Below are positions 40,788 to 49,553 of a stretch of DNA of 64,000 nucleotides, one piece after another (position 1 is the first letter of the stretch; every line of letters starts with the position of its first letter). The position numbers and the translations under genes were made by a program. The notes below the pieces were generated by a model. It did not search any database and was not told where the DNA came from. It worked only from the letters and a program-made list of their open reading frames with translations. The stretch is from Actinopolyspora lacussalsi subsp. righensis (GTDB lineage Bacteria; Actinomycetota; Actinomycetes; Mycobacteriales; Pseudonocardiaceae), in NCBI RefSeq assembly GCF_900116555.1, contig NZ_FPAT01000004.1, positions 62,001 through 126,000 on the forward strand, given 5' to 3'.

Positions 40788-43700
40788 ATGGGGACCCCCA
40801 AGCATCGCGAAGTGGACGGAATCGCTCCACCACGCACATCACGCGGTCGAAGACGAGCACTCACCGCGATCTTCCTGGCCACGTCGGTGGTGAGCGGCAT
40901 GGTTGGTTCGGCGAGCATCGCCACCGCCGAAGCGGCCGAGGTAACCCCGGCAGATCGCCAGGAGGTGTTGGAACTCTGGAGAAACGGCGGTCCGGACACC
41001 AAGGACGACGCGGCAGCCGCACTGGCGGGGACCGATGCGGACCTCCGTGAGTTTCTCAACACCGGCAAGGACATCGCGGCCGAGAACGACCTGCGTATCA
41101 GTGTCCTGCGAATGATGTCGTCCGGCGGGCGCGGCATGAAGCTGGCCGGGAACGACGTACTCGAGGACGGCAGCGTCGCGGCACTCGAAGAGTTCGTCCA
41201 AGAGGGTTGGAAAAAGCCCTACGAGGACGACCTGCGGGTGCGTGTGGTGCAGATGAAGGCTTCCGGTGGCCCCGGCGTCAAGGAAGCCGCCGAAGCCGCG
41301 CTGCAAAAAGGCACGGTAGAAGCGCTGGAGGTATTCCTAACCAGCGGTTGGAGGAAACCTTACGAGGACGACCTCCGAGTAAGGGTGGTTCAGAAACTTT
41401 CCACTGGCGGAACGCACGTACAGGAAGCGGCCAACGCTGCTTTGGACGACGGGAGCGTAGACGCGCTCAAGAGGTTCCTGAACAACGGGTTGGAAGTGGC
41501 TCGGGCCCGGGACCAAGAGAAGGCCACTGTCACCGAGCTGGTGGAACGGGCCGAAGCCGCCCGAAAGCGAGCCGAAGAGCAAACATCGGCTGCCCAGGAA
41601 GCCACCGACCGGGCACTCAAGGCAGCCGGTGAGGCCAAACAAGCAGCGCAGCGCGCGAAAGCCGAAACCGAAGCCGCCCAGAACGACGCGGAGCGGGCGA
41701 GTTCGGCAGCGGGTCGTGCGGCAACAGCGGCAGACCAAGCCGCTTCGGCAGCTCGGACCGCGATCGACGCGGCCGCAGCGGCTGACCGAGCGGCGAGAAG
41801 AGCGGCCAACGCCGCCACTCGCGCCGCCAACGCATCCAGCATGGCCGGACAAGCCGCTTCACGTGCTTACTCTGCGGCATCCGCGGCCGCCACGGATGCC
41901 AGCAAGGCAGCGGAAGCACGTCAGGCAGCGGAACAAGCACGAGGGGCTGCGAAAAGTGCTGACAAGGCGGCCGCCGCCGCCAAGGCAGCCGGGAACGCGG
42001 TAAAACAGGTCGCGGAGGCCGCACGTTCGGCCGCCAGCGCTGCTCAGAACGCGGCAGCCGCCGGTGCGGCCGCCGACGCAGCCGGTCGCTATGCCAACGT
42101 CTCCGAGTATCAGGCGCAGCGGGCCAGAGAAGCAGGCGCACGAGCTCAACAGCAGGCAGACCGAGCCACTCAGGCAGCGAACGCTGCCACCGCGCTGGCC
42201 GACCGTGCCTCCACAGCCGCGGACGAAGCGGCAGCGGCCGCCACTTCGGCTGCCGAGCACGCTCGTGCCGCGGCAACGGCAGCGGAGGACGCGGCCGCTC
42301 ACGCGGGCGAGGCGGAAAACGCCGCACAGCAGGCCACACAACACGCCAACGCGGCCATCGACGCGGCCAACACCGCCATGGACGCGGCCAAGCAGGCCCA
42401 GAACGTCGTCCAGCTGGCCCGCGATGCCGAAACGGAACGTATCCGAGTCGAAAAACAGGGAGCCATAGCCGAAGCGAAGACAGCCGCGGCTTCTCAACAG
42501 AAGGAACAATCCAGCGCTGAGTGGGAGGAATCCGAAAAAAGCCGCGTCTCCGATGAGACCCGGAAACTGCTCAACGCGGCTGAGGCTCAGGACGCGGATC
42601 CAGCCACAGTGGTCAACAAGGGCCGGCAGGCCGCTGTGAACCTGATTACCACCGGTGGCCCCTGGACCAAGCGAGCCGCACAACACGCGCTGACCGGTAC
42701 TGACGCCGACGTGCGGCAATGGGTGAACCAAGGCAGAGAGGTGGCGGCGAAGCAGGACGACTGGGAACGCGTCAACTACCTCGCGGATGCAGCGGAGCCG
42801 AAAGCACTTCGTGAGGCCGCGAAAAACGTTCTCGACGGATCGCATGCCGAGCTCGAAGAGTTCTTGAAGACCCAGACTTATCCGGGTGAAGAGGACGACG
42901 ACAGGTTGCGCGCCACGCAGATCCTGGCCGGCGCTACCGGCCCAGCGGTGAAGGAAGCCGCCAACGCTGCCCTCGACGGCACTCACGCCGATGTCAAGGA
43001 GTTCCTGGAAACCGGCCAATACGATGCCCGCGAGCACGACAATCGCATCAACGTGCTACGCATCATGGACAGCGGTGGGCGACGTCTGGAGCTCGCCGGT
43101 CAAGCCGCCCTGCAGGGGCCACCGGTTTTCCTGAAGAATTACTTGAACGTGGCCCAGCATCTCGCCAAAAAACGCGATGCGAAGGCGACGGCACACGCGG
43201 CCGAGATGCAACGTTTGGTGAAACGAGGCATGGAGGCAGCGGCTGCGGCGCAGCGAAAGGCGTACGAGGCAGCGGAAGCAGCCGCGACCGCTCGTGATGC
43301 CGCTGACGAGGCGGCAGGATACGCACAGCAGGCGAGTGACTCCGCGAGTCAGGCAGCCGATTACGCGGCTCAAGCCGAGCAGTCCGCGCAGGATGCGCGG
43401 AATTCGGCTGAACGTGCGCAGTCCAGTGCACAAACAGCACAGAACGCGGCGGCGAGCGCACGAGAGGACGCGCGAAGTGCCGCTACTTCGGTCGCTGTCG
43501 CGACTCAAGCGGCGCAGGAGGCCCGTAGCTACTCCAACAGTGCCTACGGAGCCGCTTCCCGGGCACGCGAATCGGCATACCAGGCCGACCTCGATGCCGA
43601 GGCGGCGGCGGACGCTGCTATGGAAGCGCTGCGCACGGCAACGGCCAAGCAGCGTGAAGAAGAACGTCAAATACGGCAGGCCATCAAAAACGGGGAGGCA

Positions 43701-44465
43701 CAACAAGGAATTCCCGCGAAGAAGTTCGAGAATTCTACCGTTCTCGCCAAGGTAAACGGGAAGTGCTACCTGAACGGTGTCGAGCTCCCCGAAAAAATCG
43801 GCACGGGAGGATGCCTCTCGCTCGCGCACGACCTGGACATCTGGGTCGGAAGCCGTAAGATCATCTGGGGAATACTCGAGCAAAACCCCGAAGAAGCCCC
43901 ACAAAGACTCCTGCTTTCCTACTGCGTAGAACACGAGGAGGCCTGCGGATCCGAGCTGATCGGAAAGTTGATCAACAGGATCGGCTTGAAGCCTTCTGTA
44001 GCACCCAAGGAAATGGGACTCGGCATATCCCGCCTGATCAGGCCAGGACTGCGACTACTAGGATTACAGCTCAGGAGCAAACCTCAAAACGTATCACGTA
44101 CACCTTCACGCTTCAGGGACAGCAATCTACCGAACTTCAGAAATGGAAATCTCCTATTCAGGCACTTCATGAAACACGTCAGAAATATTGACATAAAAAG
44201 AGGCGGAAAGCTGGTAATTAAAGATCCAGGCGGCGCGGACATGGAGGAACTGAAGTCGCTGGCGAGGTACCACGAAGAAGCGCAGAAACTACTCGCAGAA
44301 ACCCCGCCCGAGGGAGTGCTCGACGGGACAAGAGCTGCCGATGGAGCAACTGTTAGATTCGACCCCGAAACCAACTACTTCGGCTCCAAAAAAGACGGAA
44401 TAATAAAAACATTTTTCAAGCCGGATGACGGTATAGATTACTGGAACGACATCAAACTGAAATGA
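40788..44465 (+). CDS. ALF-repeat polymorphic toxin with C-terminal predicted RNase domain
   Basis: A 1225-residue exported protein. The signal peptide is about 1-50 (RRRALTAIFLATSVVSGMVG). About 55-235 and 600-785 are ALF-type repeats (AL-x-G-(S/T)-x5-FL, for example AALAGTDADLREFL). About 240-578 and 795-968 are very Ala-rich coiled coils. About 970-1115 is a pretoxin region with cysteine pairs (GKCYLN, GGCLS, SYCVEHEEACG). About 1116-1225 is the toxin, whose GATVRFDPETNYFG and DGIIKTFFKPDDGIDYW resemble BECR-fold (barnase/EndoU/colicin-type) RNases. The C-terminal part is AT-richer than the rest. The immunity gene overlaps by ATGA. The toxin class is inference. Confidence 0.82.
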   Translation: MGTPKHREVDGIAPPRTSRGRRRALTAIFLATSVVSGMVGSASIATAEAAEVTPADRQEVLELWRNGGPDTKDDAAAALAGTDADLREFLNTGKDIAAENDLRISVLRMMSSGGRGMKLAGNDVLEDGSVAALEEFVQEGWKKPYEDDLRVRVVQMKASGGPGVKEAAEAALQKGTVEALEVFLTSGWRKPYEDDLRVRVVQKLSTGGTHVQEAANAALDDGSVDALKRFLNNGLEVARARDQEKATVTELVERAEAARKRAEEQTSAAQEATDRALKAAGEAKQAAQRAKAETEAAQNDAERASSAAGRAATAADQAASAARTAIDAAAAADRAARRAANAATRAANASSMAGQAASRAYSAASAAATDASKAAEARQAAEQARGAAKSADKAAAAAKAAGNAVKQVAEAARSAASAAQNAAAAGAAADAAGRYANVSEYQAQRAREAGARAQQQADRATQAANAATALADRASTAADEAAAAATSAAEHARAAATAAEDAAAHAGEAENAAQQATQHANAAIDAANTAMDAAKQAQNVVQLARDAETERIRVEKQGAIAEAKTAAASQQKEQSSAEWEESEKSRVSDETRKLLNAAEAQDADPATVVNKGRQAAVNLITTGGPWTKRAAQHALTGTDADVRQWVNQGREVAAKQDDWERVNYLADAAEPKALREAAKNVLDGSHAELEEFLKTQTYPGEEDDDRLRATQILAGATGPAVKEAANAALDGTHADVKEFLETGQYDAREHDNRINVLRIMDSGGRRLELAGQAALQGPPVFLKNYLNVAQHLAKKRDAKATAHAAEMQRLVKRGMEAAAAAQRKAYEAAEAAATARDAADEAAGYAQQASDSASQAADYAAQAEQSAQDARNSAERAQSSAQTAQNAAASAREDARSAATSVAVATQAAQEARSYSNSAYGAASRARESAYQADLDAEAAADAAMEALRTATAKQREEERQIRQAIKNGEAQQGIPAKKFENSTVLAKVNGKCYLNGVELPEKIGTGGCLSLAHDLDIWVGSRKIIWGILEQNPEEAPQRLLLSYCVEHEEACGSELIGKLINRIGLKPSVAPKEMGLGISRLIRPGLRLLGLQLRSKPQNVSRTPSRFRDSNLPNFRNGNLLFRHFMKHVRNIDIKRGGKLVIKDPGGADMEELKSLARYHEEAQKLLAETPPEGVLDGTRAADGATVRFDPETNYFGSKKDGIIKTFFKPDDGIDYWNDIKLK

Positions 44466-44872
44466 ATCGAAAAAATGAATTTGAAGAGCGATTCCAGGAA
44501 GCACTGACGGAACAAGGCTACATCAGGACAAGAACCACCGAAGAGCACCTGGAGAGGTGGAACTACTTCATATCCGAGTGCGAGGAGGGCTATGACGACA
44601 ACGTGGACGAGTACGACTTCGACCTACAACCCAGGAAAGCGCTCGAAATAGCTCTTCAAGATCCGGTACTCAATACGAAGGAGGAAATCAAGAGTCTGCG
44701 CGAACAAGTCTTCGAAGCCGACAAGCGACTCCGCGACATTCTCTGCGACAAACCGATTCGCGACCCGGATATCAATCCGTGGTGGATGTGTTACGTACCT
44801 CGGTTCGGCTGTCGTGAGTTCGTGGAGGATGTCTACGATGTATACGGCTTGAGCATCCAAACCGTGGACTGA
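44462..44872 (+). CDS. probable immunity protein of the ALF-repeat toxin
   Basis: A 136-residue acidic cytosolic protein with no signal or membrane helix. Its ATG overlaps the toxin stop by four bases (ATGA), as expected for a cognate immunity gene, and a strong hairpin terminator follows. Key conserved stretches shared with the paralogue at 45256 are EGYDD, DEYDFDLQ, LxDPVLN, RDPxxxPWWxCYVPR and REFxxDVY. Its acidic nature suits binding a basic RNase toxin. No known immunity family was recognised; the role is inferred from position and the toxin. Confidence 0.75.
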   Translation: MNRKNEFEERFQEALTEQGYIRTRTTEEHLERWNYFISECEEGYDDNVDEYDFDLQPRKALEIALQDPVLNTKEEIKSLREQVFEADKRLRDILCDKPIRDPDINPWWMCYVPRFGCREFVEDVYDVYGLSIQTVD

Positions 44873-44894
44873 CTACATAGAACTGCTGGACAGC

Positions 44895-44939
44895 AGTGGC
44901 TCCCGGGAGTACGAGGCCGTACTCCCGGGAGCCACTTTC
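44895..44939 (+). terminator. terminator of the toxin-immunity operon
   Basis: A perfect 19-bp stem (44895-44913 with 44918-44936) with a 4-base AGGC loop, followed by TTCT. A very stable hairpin placed 22 bases after the immunity gene stop. Confidence 0.85.
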
Positions 44940-45255
44940 TGAAGAGACCTGATCCTCGTCCCGGAGCGAACTGTGCCGACCGGGAGACGCCACCTGAACA
45001 ACCAGTCTTTTCACCCGCCGGACAAGGTCGTGCGGAAACACGATGGACCTTTCGATGCCACACAACCGAATCGTTTTGCCGAGACGCCTCGTAGCTCGGG
45101 CAACTGAGCCTACGGACCCGATCGAGCGAGTCGAGTTCGGCGTCGACGCTTTTGTCGACCGATCTCCGCCTTCGAGAAAACTTCTGGATTAGGTTTCTTT
45201 ATCGCTGAGATTCTCTCGCATACGCGACGAACACCCCGGACCAGGGAATGGGACG

Positions 45256-45666
45256 ATGCGCGAAGAGAACACCCTCGAGACACGATTTCGTGCGGCGCAG
45301 CTCGAAGCGGGGTACTGGAGAGCCGGAAGCACCGACGAGGAGCTGGGCAACTGGGAGGATCTGGTCGCACAGTGCGCGGAGGGCTACGACGACATCACGG
45401 ACGAGTACGACTTCGACCTGCAGTCCAGGGAATCGCTCGAACTCGCGCTGAACGATCCGGTGCTCAACGAGCACGAGGAGATCGAAGCTCTCCGCGCGCG
45501 GGTGTACGAGATCGATGCCGGACTCCGCGCGATTTCGCACGACCAACAGGTGAGGGATCCGGCGAAACACCCGTGGTGGGAGTGCTACGTACCGAGATAC
45601 GGCACCCGCGAGTTCGCTAAGGATGTCTACCGGCGGTACCGCATCAACATCAGCACTGTGGACTGA
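45256..45666 (+). CDS. orphan immunity-protein paralogue
   Basis: A 136-residue protein of the same length as the immunity protein at 44462 and about 54% identical (73 of 136 by hand alignment, no gaps). The blocks EGYDD, DEYDFDLQ, DPVLN and PWWxCYVPRxGxREF are kept. It has its own ribosome site (AGGGA) and sits after a 380-base gap with a terminator, with no toxin gene in front. It may neutralise a toxin from another strain or be left after loss of a former toxin. Base use is more GC-rich than that of the first immunity gene. Confidence 0.72.
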   Translation: MREENTLETRFRAAQLEAGYWRAGSTDEELGNWEDLVAQCAEGYDDITDEYDFDLQSRESLELALNDPVLNEHEEIEALRARVYEIDAGLRAISHDQQVRDPAKHPWWECYVPRYGTREFAKDVYRRYRINISTVD

Positions 45667-45752
45667 CGAACCACGATCCGGGCGACAGCGCGCCCGGGAA
45701 CAGCCCAGCGCGACTCATTCCCCGGAAAGGGGTCACGAACTCGGACCGCGCC

Positions 45753-46127
45753 TCACAGCTCGGGCAGCGGGTCCTGCGGGACCTGGTCGGGCGAGCCGAG
45801 TTCGGCGTCGGCGGCGTTGACCACCGGCACGTACTCGTCGTCCACCTCGTAGTGCACCCCGTTGAACGTGAACCAGGCCGCCGCGTTGGTGTCCACCGGC
45901 CCCAGCCGGACACCGCGCGGGCTCTTGGCGAGCACGCCCTTCGGCTTGCTCCGGTTGAAGATGCCGGTCGACAGCACCGTGATCGACTGCTGACTGACCA
46001 CCACGACGACGCCGGGCGAGATGCTGCCCAGGATCTCGGCGGGAAAGACGTAGCGGATCCGCTCACCGGTCTCCAGAAACCGCTGAATACGCTCCCGGCA
46101 CTTCGACGAGATCGGCATACCCGGCAT
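45753..46127 (-). CDS. conserved hypothetical protein, possibly PH-like
   Basis: A 124-residue protein read from the ATG at 46127 (MPGMPISSKC; the ATG at 46118 is also possible). There is no Shine-Dalgarno, but a GGTTAAT box lies directly upstream, so the mRNA may be leaderless. The pattern of short strands (RYVFPAEILGSISPGVVVVVS, SITVLSTGIF) and one N-terminal helix resembles bacterial pleckstrin-like or YokE-like domains. The C-terminal third is acidic. Upstream codons in the same frame overlap the Mut7-C gene and look non-coding. Confidence 0.6.
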   Translation of the reverse strand: MPGMPISSKCRERIQRFLETGERIRYVFPAEILGSISPGVVVVVSQQSITVLSTGIFNRSKPKGVLAKSPRGVRLGPVDTNAAAWFTFNGVHYEVDDEYVPVVNAADAELGSPDQVPQDPLPEL

Positions 46128-46248
46128 ATTAACCGGGTTCGTTACCCAGTGTCGACGATCGACATGCCCTACGTGGCCGATTCCGGCGGCCACCGTCGGC
46201 ATTGACCGCCGCCCGCTGCCGCGTGTTTCCACGAGACGAGCGACGAAC

Positions 46249-47040
46249 TCAGCCCTGCACGCTGCCCGGCCCTTCCACAAGGTGATCGTCTCGCGCCGCT
46301 CGGCGCAGCGCCGACTCGACGATGGCGCGCAGCCGAGGGCTGTGCGCGCCGGGCCAGTAGATCCCGCCGCAGGCCACACACCTGGCGAACTCGTCGTAGC
46401 ACCTGCGGGTACCGGGTTCCAGCCTCGCCGCTATCTCGGCTTTCGGCACTTCCACCAACTGCCCGTTGCAGGAGACGCATCTGGTCCAGGGCCGCGGTGT
46501 CGGTTCGAACCGGGCGAGGACCTCGGTCTGCTGCCGGGCCGGATCGGAAGCGTAGACGTAGGCCCCCTCCGGCAGCGCACGGCGGCGCAGCAAACCGCGG
46601 TCCCTGGTCAACAGCACCCTTCGCTGCCGCGCGGCCCGCTCCAGCAGCTCCTCGTCGGTGGCGTCGTTGCGATAGGCGGTGTCGATCCCCAGCAGCCGCA
46701 TCCGGCGCGCCAGCTTGCCGAGGTGCACATCCAGCACGAAGCGATTTCTGATTCGCTCCGGGTAGCGCACGGGTGCGACGTCCACGACACCGCCGTCGGA
46801 CGGCCGATCCCCGGTCTCGGCGGGCACCCCGTCCAACAGCAGCTCACCGACCTCGGTCAGCGGCACCCCCGTGGACTGGACCAGATGCCCCAGTACGGCG
46901 GTGCCGTCGTGCGGAACCCGAACCGGACCCCCTCGGTGGCGGGCTCCGACGAAGCCCAGCAGTTCCCGCGCGGGTCGGACGAGCACCGCGTGGCCACCCG
47001 TTCGACCGCGCGAGGGATCCGCTGTCGAAGTCCCGGTCAT
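46249..47040 (-). CDS. Mut7-C RNase domain protein with ubiquitin-like N-terminus
   Basis: A 263-residue cytosolic protein starting at ATG (MTGTSTADPSRG). About 20-100 is a Mut7-C ubiquitin-like (ThiS/MoaD-type) domain (VPHDGTAVLGHLVQ). About 115-200 is the PIN-like Mut7-C RNase core, with the acidic residues in FVLDVHLGKLARRMR and LLTRDRGLL. The rest is a zinc ribbon with CVSC and CVAC pairs. Related to prokaryotic COG1656 proteins, thought to degrade RNA. A longer frame adds 25 codons without a ribosome site. It is a single gene; the RNA target is unknown. Confidence 0.85.
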   Translation of the reverse strand: MTGTSTADPSRGRTGGHAVLVRPARELLGFVGARHRGGPVRVPHDGTAVLGHLVQSTGVPLTEVGELLLDGVPAETGDRPSDGGVVDVAPVRYPERIRNRFVLDVHLGKLARRMRLLGIDTAYRNDATDEELLERAARQRRVLLTRDRGLLRRRALPEGAYVYASDPARQQTEVLARFEPTPRPWTRCVSCNGQLVEVPKAEIAARLEPGTRRCYDEFARCVACGGIYWPGAHSPRLRAIVESALRRAARDDHLVEGPGSVQG

Positions 47041-47146
47041 GGCTTCCCACTTCGATCCAGAACACGAGTAGGGGGCGGGCTCACGCCGCCACGGAACCCG
47101 CCCCCGCCACCGCACCGCCGTTCGCGCGGTGGGTCCGACGCCGCGC

Positions 47147-47644
47147 TCAACGACTCATCGCGGCCTCGTGGTCGCCCGTTCTCGGTTGCGGGGGACGCGG
47201 CGCACGCCACTGGGCGGCGGCCGGCTCACGCTCCGCACCGGACTCGAACACCGGCCTGCTGCCGTAGGTGAAGCGGCCCGCCAGGCCGAGCACCTCCAAC
47301 GGCCGGTCCACCGCCCGGACACCGGTGACCAGGGACAGGCGTTTTCCGGTGATATGCGCTCGCAGATCCAGCTGCGCCAGCACCTTGATCGCCTCGACCC
47401 CGAGGAAGGTCACACCGGTCAGATCCAGCACCACCACCGGTGCCGAGGACTCCAACCGATGCTGGACGAGTTCCGCGAAGCGGGGAACCGTCACCATGTC
47501 CAGCTCGCCGGACACGTTGACGACCATCACACCGCGCCGCGGTCGCTCCGTACTCATCCGGAAGGCGACGTTCTCGTTGCTCTCCTCGACAGCACGCACG
47601 TATTCCGCGACGGAGTCGGTACCCCGAACCGATGATTCAGTCAT
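47147..47644 (-). CDS. STAS-domain protein (anti-sigma-factor antagonist-like)
   Basis: A 165-residue protein starting at ATG after AGGTGG. About 37-140 is a STAS domain of the SpoIIAA/RsbV type (VMVVNVSGELDMVTVPRFAEL, VVVLDLTGVTFLG). The usual phospho-acceptor motif (D-S-S-G after FL) is GVEA here (82-85), so no serine is present for an anti-sigma kinase to phosphorylate. It may bind its partner constitutively or have another ligand. The C-terminal 30 residues are basic and disordered. No kinase or phosphatase gene is nearby. It is transcribed alone. Confidence 0.82.
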   Translation of the reverse strand: MTESSVRGTDSVAEYVRAVEESNENVAFRMSTERPRRGVMVVNVSGELDMVTVPRFAELVQHRLESSAPVVVLDLTGVTFLGVEAIKVLAQLDLRAHITGKRLSLVTGVRAVDRPLEVLGLAGRFTYGSRPVFESGAEREPAAAQWRAPRPPQPRTGDHEAAMSR

Positions 47645-48177
47645 ATGATCCACCTTTTGGTTTCCCAAGGTGGCGCAGAGCCGACGTCTCGCTCTTGATC
47701 CGAAAATTGCGCCACGACGCATCGCATTCGGCGAATACGACCGTCAGAGTCCCTTTCGCATGACCCGACGTCACCGCCGACTGTAGCCAGCCCCGACAGG
47801 GGACGCCAAGAGAAACAGCTCACAGCACAAAACGAGAAAACCGACGTGCACACATAGCGTCATGCCTGTTCAGGAGGTTGATCATCGTTCGGACCGGCCC
47901 CGGGAATCCCGCCCCACGAACCGAACACCGAGCGTGTTCGGGCAGTACTCGGCTCTCAGGAATTCTTCAGCCGGGACTCAGTGAAATCCTCGGATTCTTA
48001 TTACTTTCCGTTCAAAGCGAAACCACTCGGAAGGGGACTAAAGACCCTGGTGAGAACACACTGTGCATGCTCGCGCCGGGAAACTCCCGAGAAGTATTCG
48101 TGCTCGATCCGAGTGCTCGTCTCACGGACCCCCGGACCACAAGCAGGGTCGGTCGGACGAACGGGGTCAGGACGAGA
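47645..48177. other. intergenic region between the STAS gene and rplL
   Basis: About 530 bases with no credible gene. An AGGAGG-like site at 47870-47876 is followed by a reading frame that is only antisense sequence of rplL and rplJ. The middle is AT-richer than the flanks. No convincing promoter was identified for the STAS gene. Confidence 0.4.
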
Positions 48178-48209
48178 ACGGGGCGGCCGCCCGAAGGCGA
48201 CCGCCCCGT
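48178..48209 (-). terminator. terminator of rplJ-rplL
   Basis: ACGGGGCGG (48178-48186) pairs with CCGCCCCGT (48201-48209), starting 15 bases beyond the rplL stop. On the minus strand TTCTCGTC follows, a short U-rich run. Confidence 0.75.
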
Positions 48210-48224
48210 GAGGTACCGGCTGGA

Positions 48225-48611
48225 TCACTTGAGGGTGATCTTGGCGCCGACCTCCTCGAGCTTGCCCTTGACCTCGTTGGCACGCTCCTTGTCGACCTTC
48301 TCGACGACCGGCTTCGGAGCGTTCTCGACCATCTCCTTGGCCTCCTTGAGGCCAAGGCCGGAGACGATCTCGCGGACCGCCTTGATGACCTTGATCTTCT
48401 CGTCACCGGCGTCGTCGAGCATGACGTCGAACTCGTCCTGCTCTTCCTCCTCCTCGGCCGGGGCGGCACCCGCGGCCGGGGCGGCGACGGCGGCCGGGGC
48501 GGCGGCCGTGACGTCGAAGGTGTCCTCGAACTGCTTGACGAACTCGGAGAGCTCCAGCAGGGTCATTTCCTTGAAGACGTCCAGCAGCTCTTCGTTGCTC
48601 ATCTTGGCCAT
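48225..48611 (-). CDS. rplL: 50S ribosomal protein L7/L12
   Basis: A 128-residue stalk protein that recruits EF-G, EF-Tu and initiation factors to the ribosome. It has an N-terminal dimerisation helix, a flexible Ala/Pro/Glu hinge (about 38-60) and a C-terminal factor-binding domain ([25 protein letters not shown]). It lies 95 bases below rplJ and ends before a terminator. Normal length. Confidence 0.98.
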   Translation of the reverse strand: MAKMSNEELLDVFKEMTLLELSEFVKQFEDTFDVTAAAPAAVAAPAAGAAPAEEEEEQDEFDVMLDDAGDEKIKVIKAVREIVSGLGLKEAKEMVENAPKPVVEKVDKERANEVKGKLEEVGAKITLK

Positions 48612-48706
48612 GATGATGTTCCTTTCGGATCAGCAGCGCCTGCGCGCGGCGCACGGGTGGTGTTCGCGGGAGAACCGGGCCGACCGCCGAGAACGGCGGT
48701 GACGGC

Positions 48707-49222
48707 TCACTCCTCCTTCTTGCCCTTCAGAGCCTCTGTCATGCGCGCGACCTGCGAAGCGGGCGCGGCGAACAGGGCCGCCGTCTCGTTGAGCTTCGCC
48801 TTCATCGCACCGGCCAGCTTGCCCAGCGTGACCTCGCGCGAATCCAGATCGGCGATGCGCTCGACCTCACCGGCCGAGATCGGGCGGCCGTCCATGTAGC
48901 CGCCCTTGATCTCCAGGGCCTTGTGGTCCTTGGCGAAGTCGCGCAGCGTCTTCGCCGCGTCCACCGGCTCACCCCTGATGAAGGTGAGCGCGGTCGGACC
49001 CTGGATGAGATCGTCGATGCCCTCGACGCCCGCCTCTTGGGTGGCGCGCCGGACCAGCGTGTTCTTCGCGACGCGGTAGGTCGCGTCCTCACCGAGGTTG
49101 CGGCGCAGCTGCTTGAGCTGGGCCGTGGTCAGTCCGCGGTACTCGGTCACGACGGTCGCGGTCGCGTTGCTGAAGTTCTCCGAGAGCTCATTGACCGCGT
49201 CAACCTTTTCGGGCCTCGCCAT
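48707..49222 (-). CDS. rplJ: 50S ribosomal protein L10
   Basis: A 171-residue protein that anchors the L7/L12 stalk on 23S rRNA. It starts [20 protein letters not shown] after GAGGAGG, as in other actinobacteria. The gene is preceded by a leader with an intrinsic terminator at 49282-49313, consistent with feedback control by L10. It is transcribed with rplL. Confidence 0.98.
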   Translation of the reverse strand: MARPEKVDAVNELSENFSNATATVVTEYRGLTTAQLKQLRRNLGEDATYRVAKNTLVRRATQEAGVEGIDDLIQGPTALTFIRGEPVDAAKTLRDFAKDHKALEIKGGYMDGRPISAGEVERIADLDSREVTLGKLAGAMKAKLNETAALFAAPASQVARMTEALKGKKEE

Positions 49223-49281
49223 GTCGCCTCCTCTCTAGTGCCTCGCGACTGTGTGCCGGTCGCCAAGTGCCCTGAGACGAC

Positions 49282-49313
49282 AAAAACGCCCCGGCGCATT
49301 CGGCACGGGGCGT
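49282..49313 (-). promoter_or_regulatory. rplJ leader attenuator hairpin
   Basis: On the minus strand ACGCCCCG...CGGGGCGT followed by TTTTTG forms an intrinsic terminator 60-91 bases before the rplJ start codon, inside its leader. A promoter with TACGCT near 49480 would put it about 170-200 bases into the mRNA. This fits an L10-leader type attenuator where ribosomal protein binding chooses between termination and read-through. Confidence 0.65.
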
Positions 49314-49553
49314 GGAAGAACATCCACCGCGCGACAGTGATCTCGCGCTGCTGGGCCTCGTCCTCCTGCGCGGGTCGCCCGTCTCTACGGGACCTTCGTT
49401 CTCCACCGGGGGAACCGGGCGGTGCCGGGAACCTCACCGAGGGAAAAGACCAGCGGTCTCTGGTGGAACCTGTTCCAGCGTACGCCACGGATCCCTCGGT
49501 CCGGCAGCCACCCCCGACCCGCCGCCCGGGGAAGACTTGCGCCACCCGGCATC

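Noticed and set aside
41640-43600. Repetitive DNA resembling a repeat array or CRISPR
   Set aside because: The repetition comes from Ala-rich coiled-coil codons in the toxin gene; there are no regular repeat-spacer units.
44937-45255. A remnant of a toxin module before the orphan immunity gene
   Set aside because: All frames were read and no toxin-like segment or signature was found, so it was not reported as a pseudogene.
47878-48702. Plus-strand frame after an AGGAGG-like site
   Set aside because: It runs antisense through rplL with no codon bias or domain.
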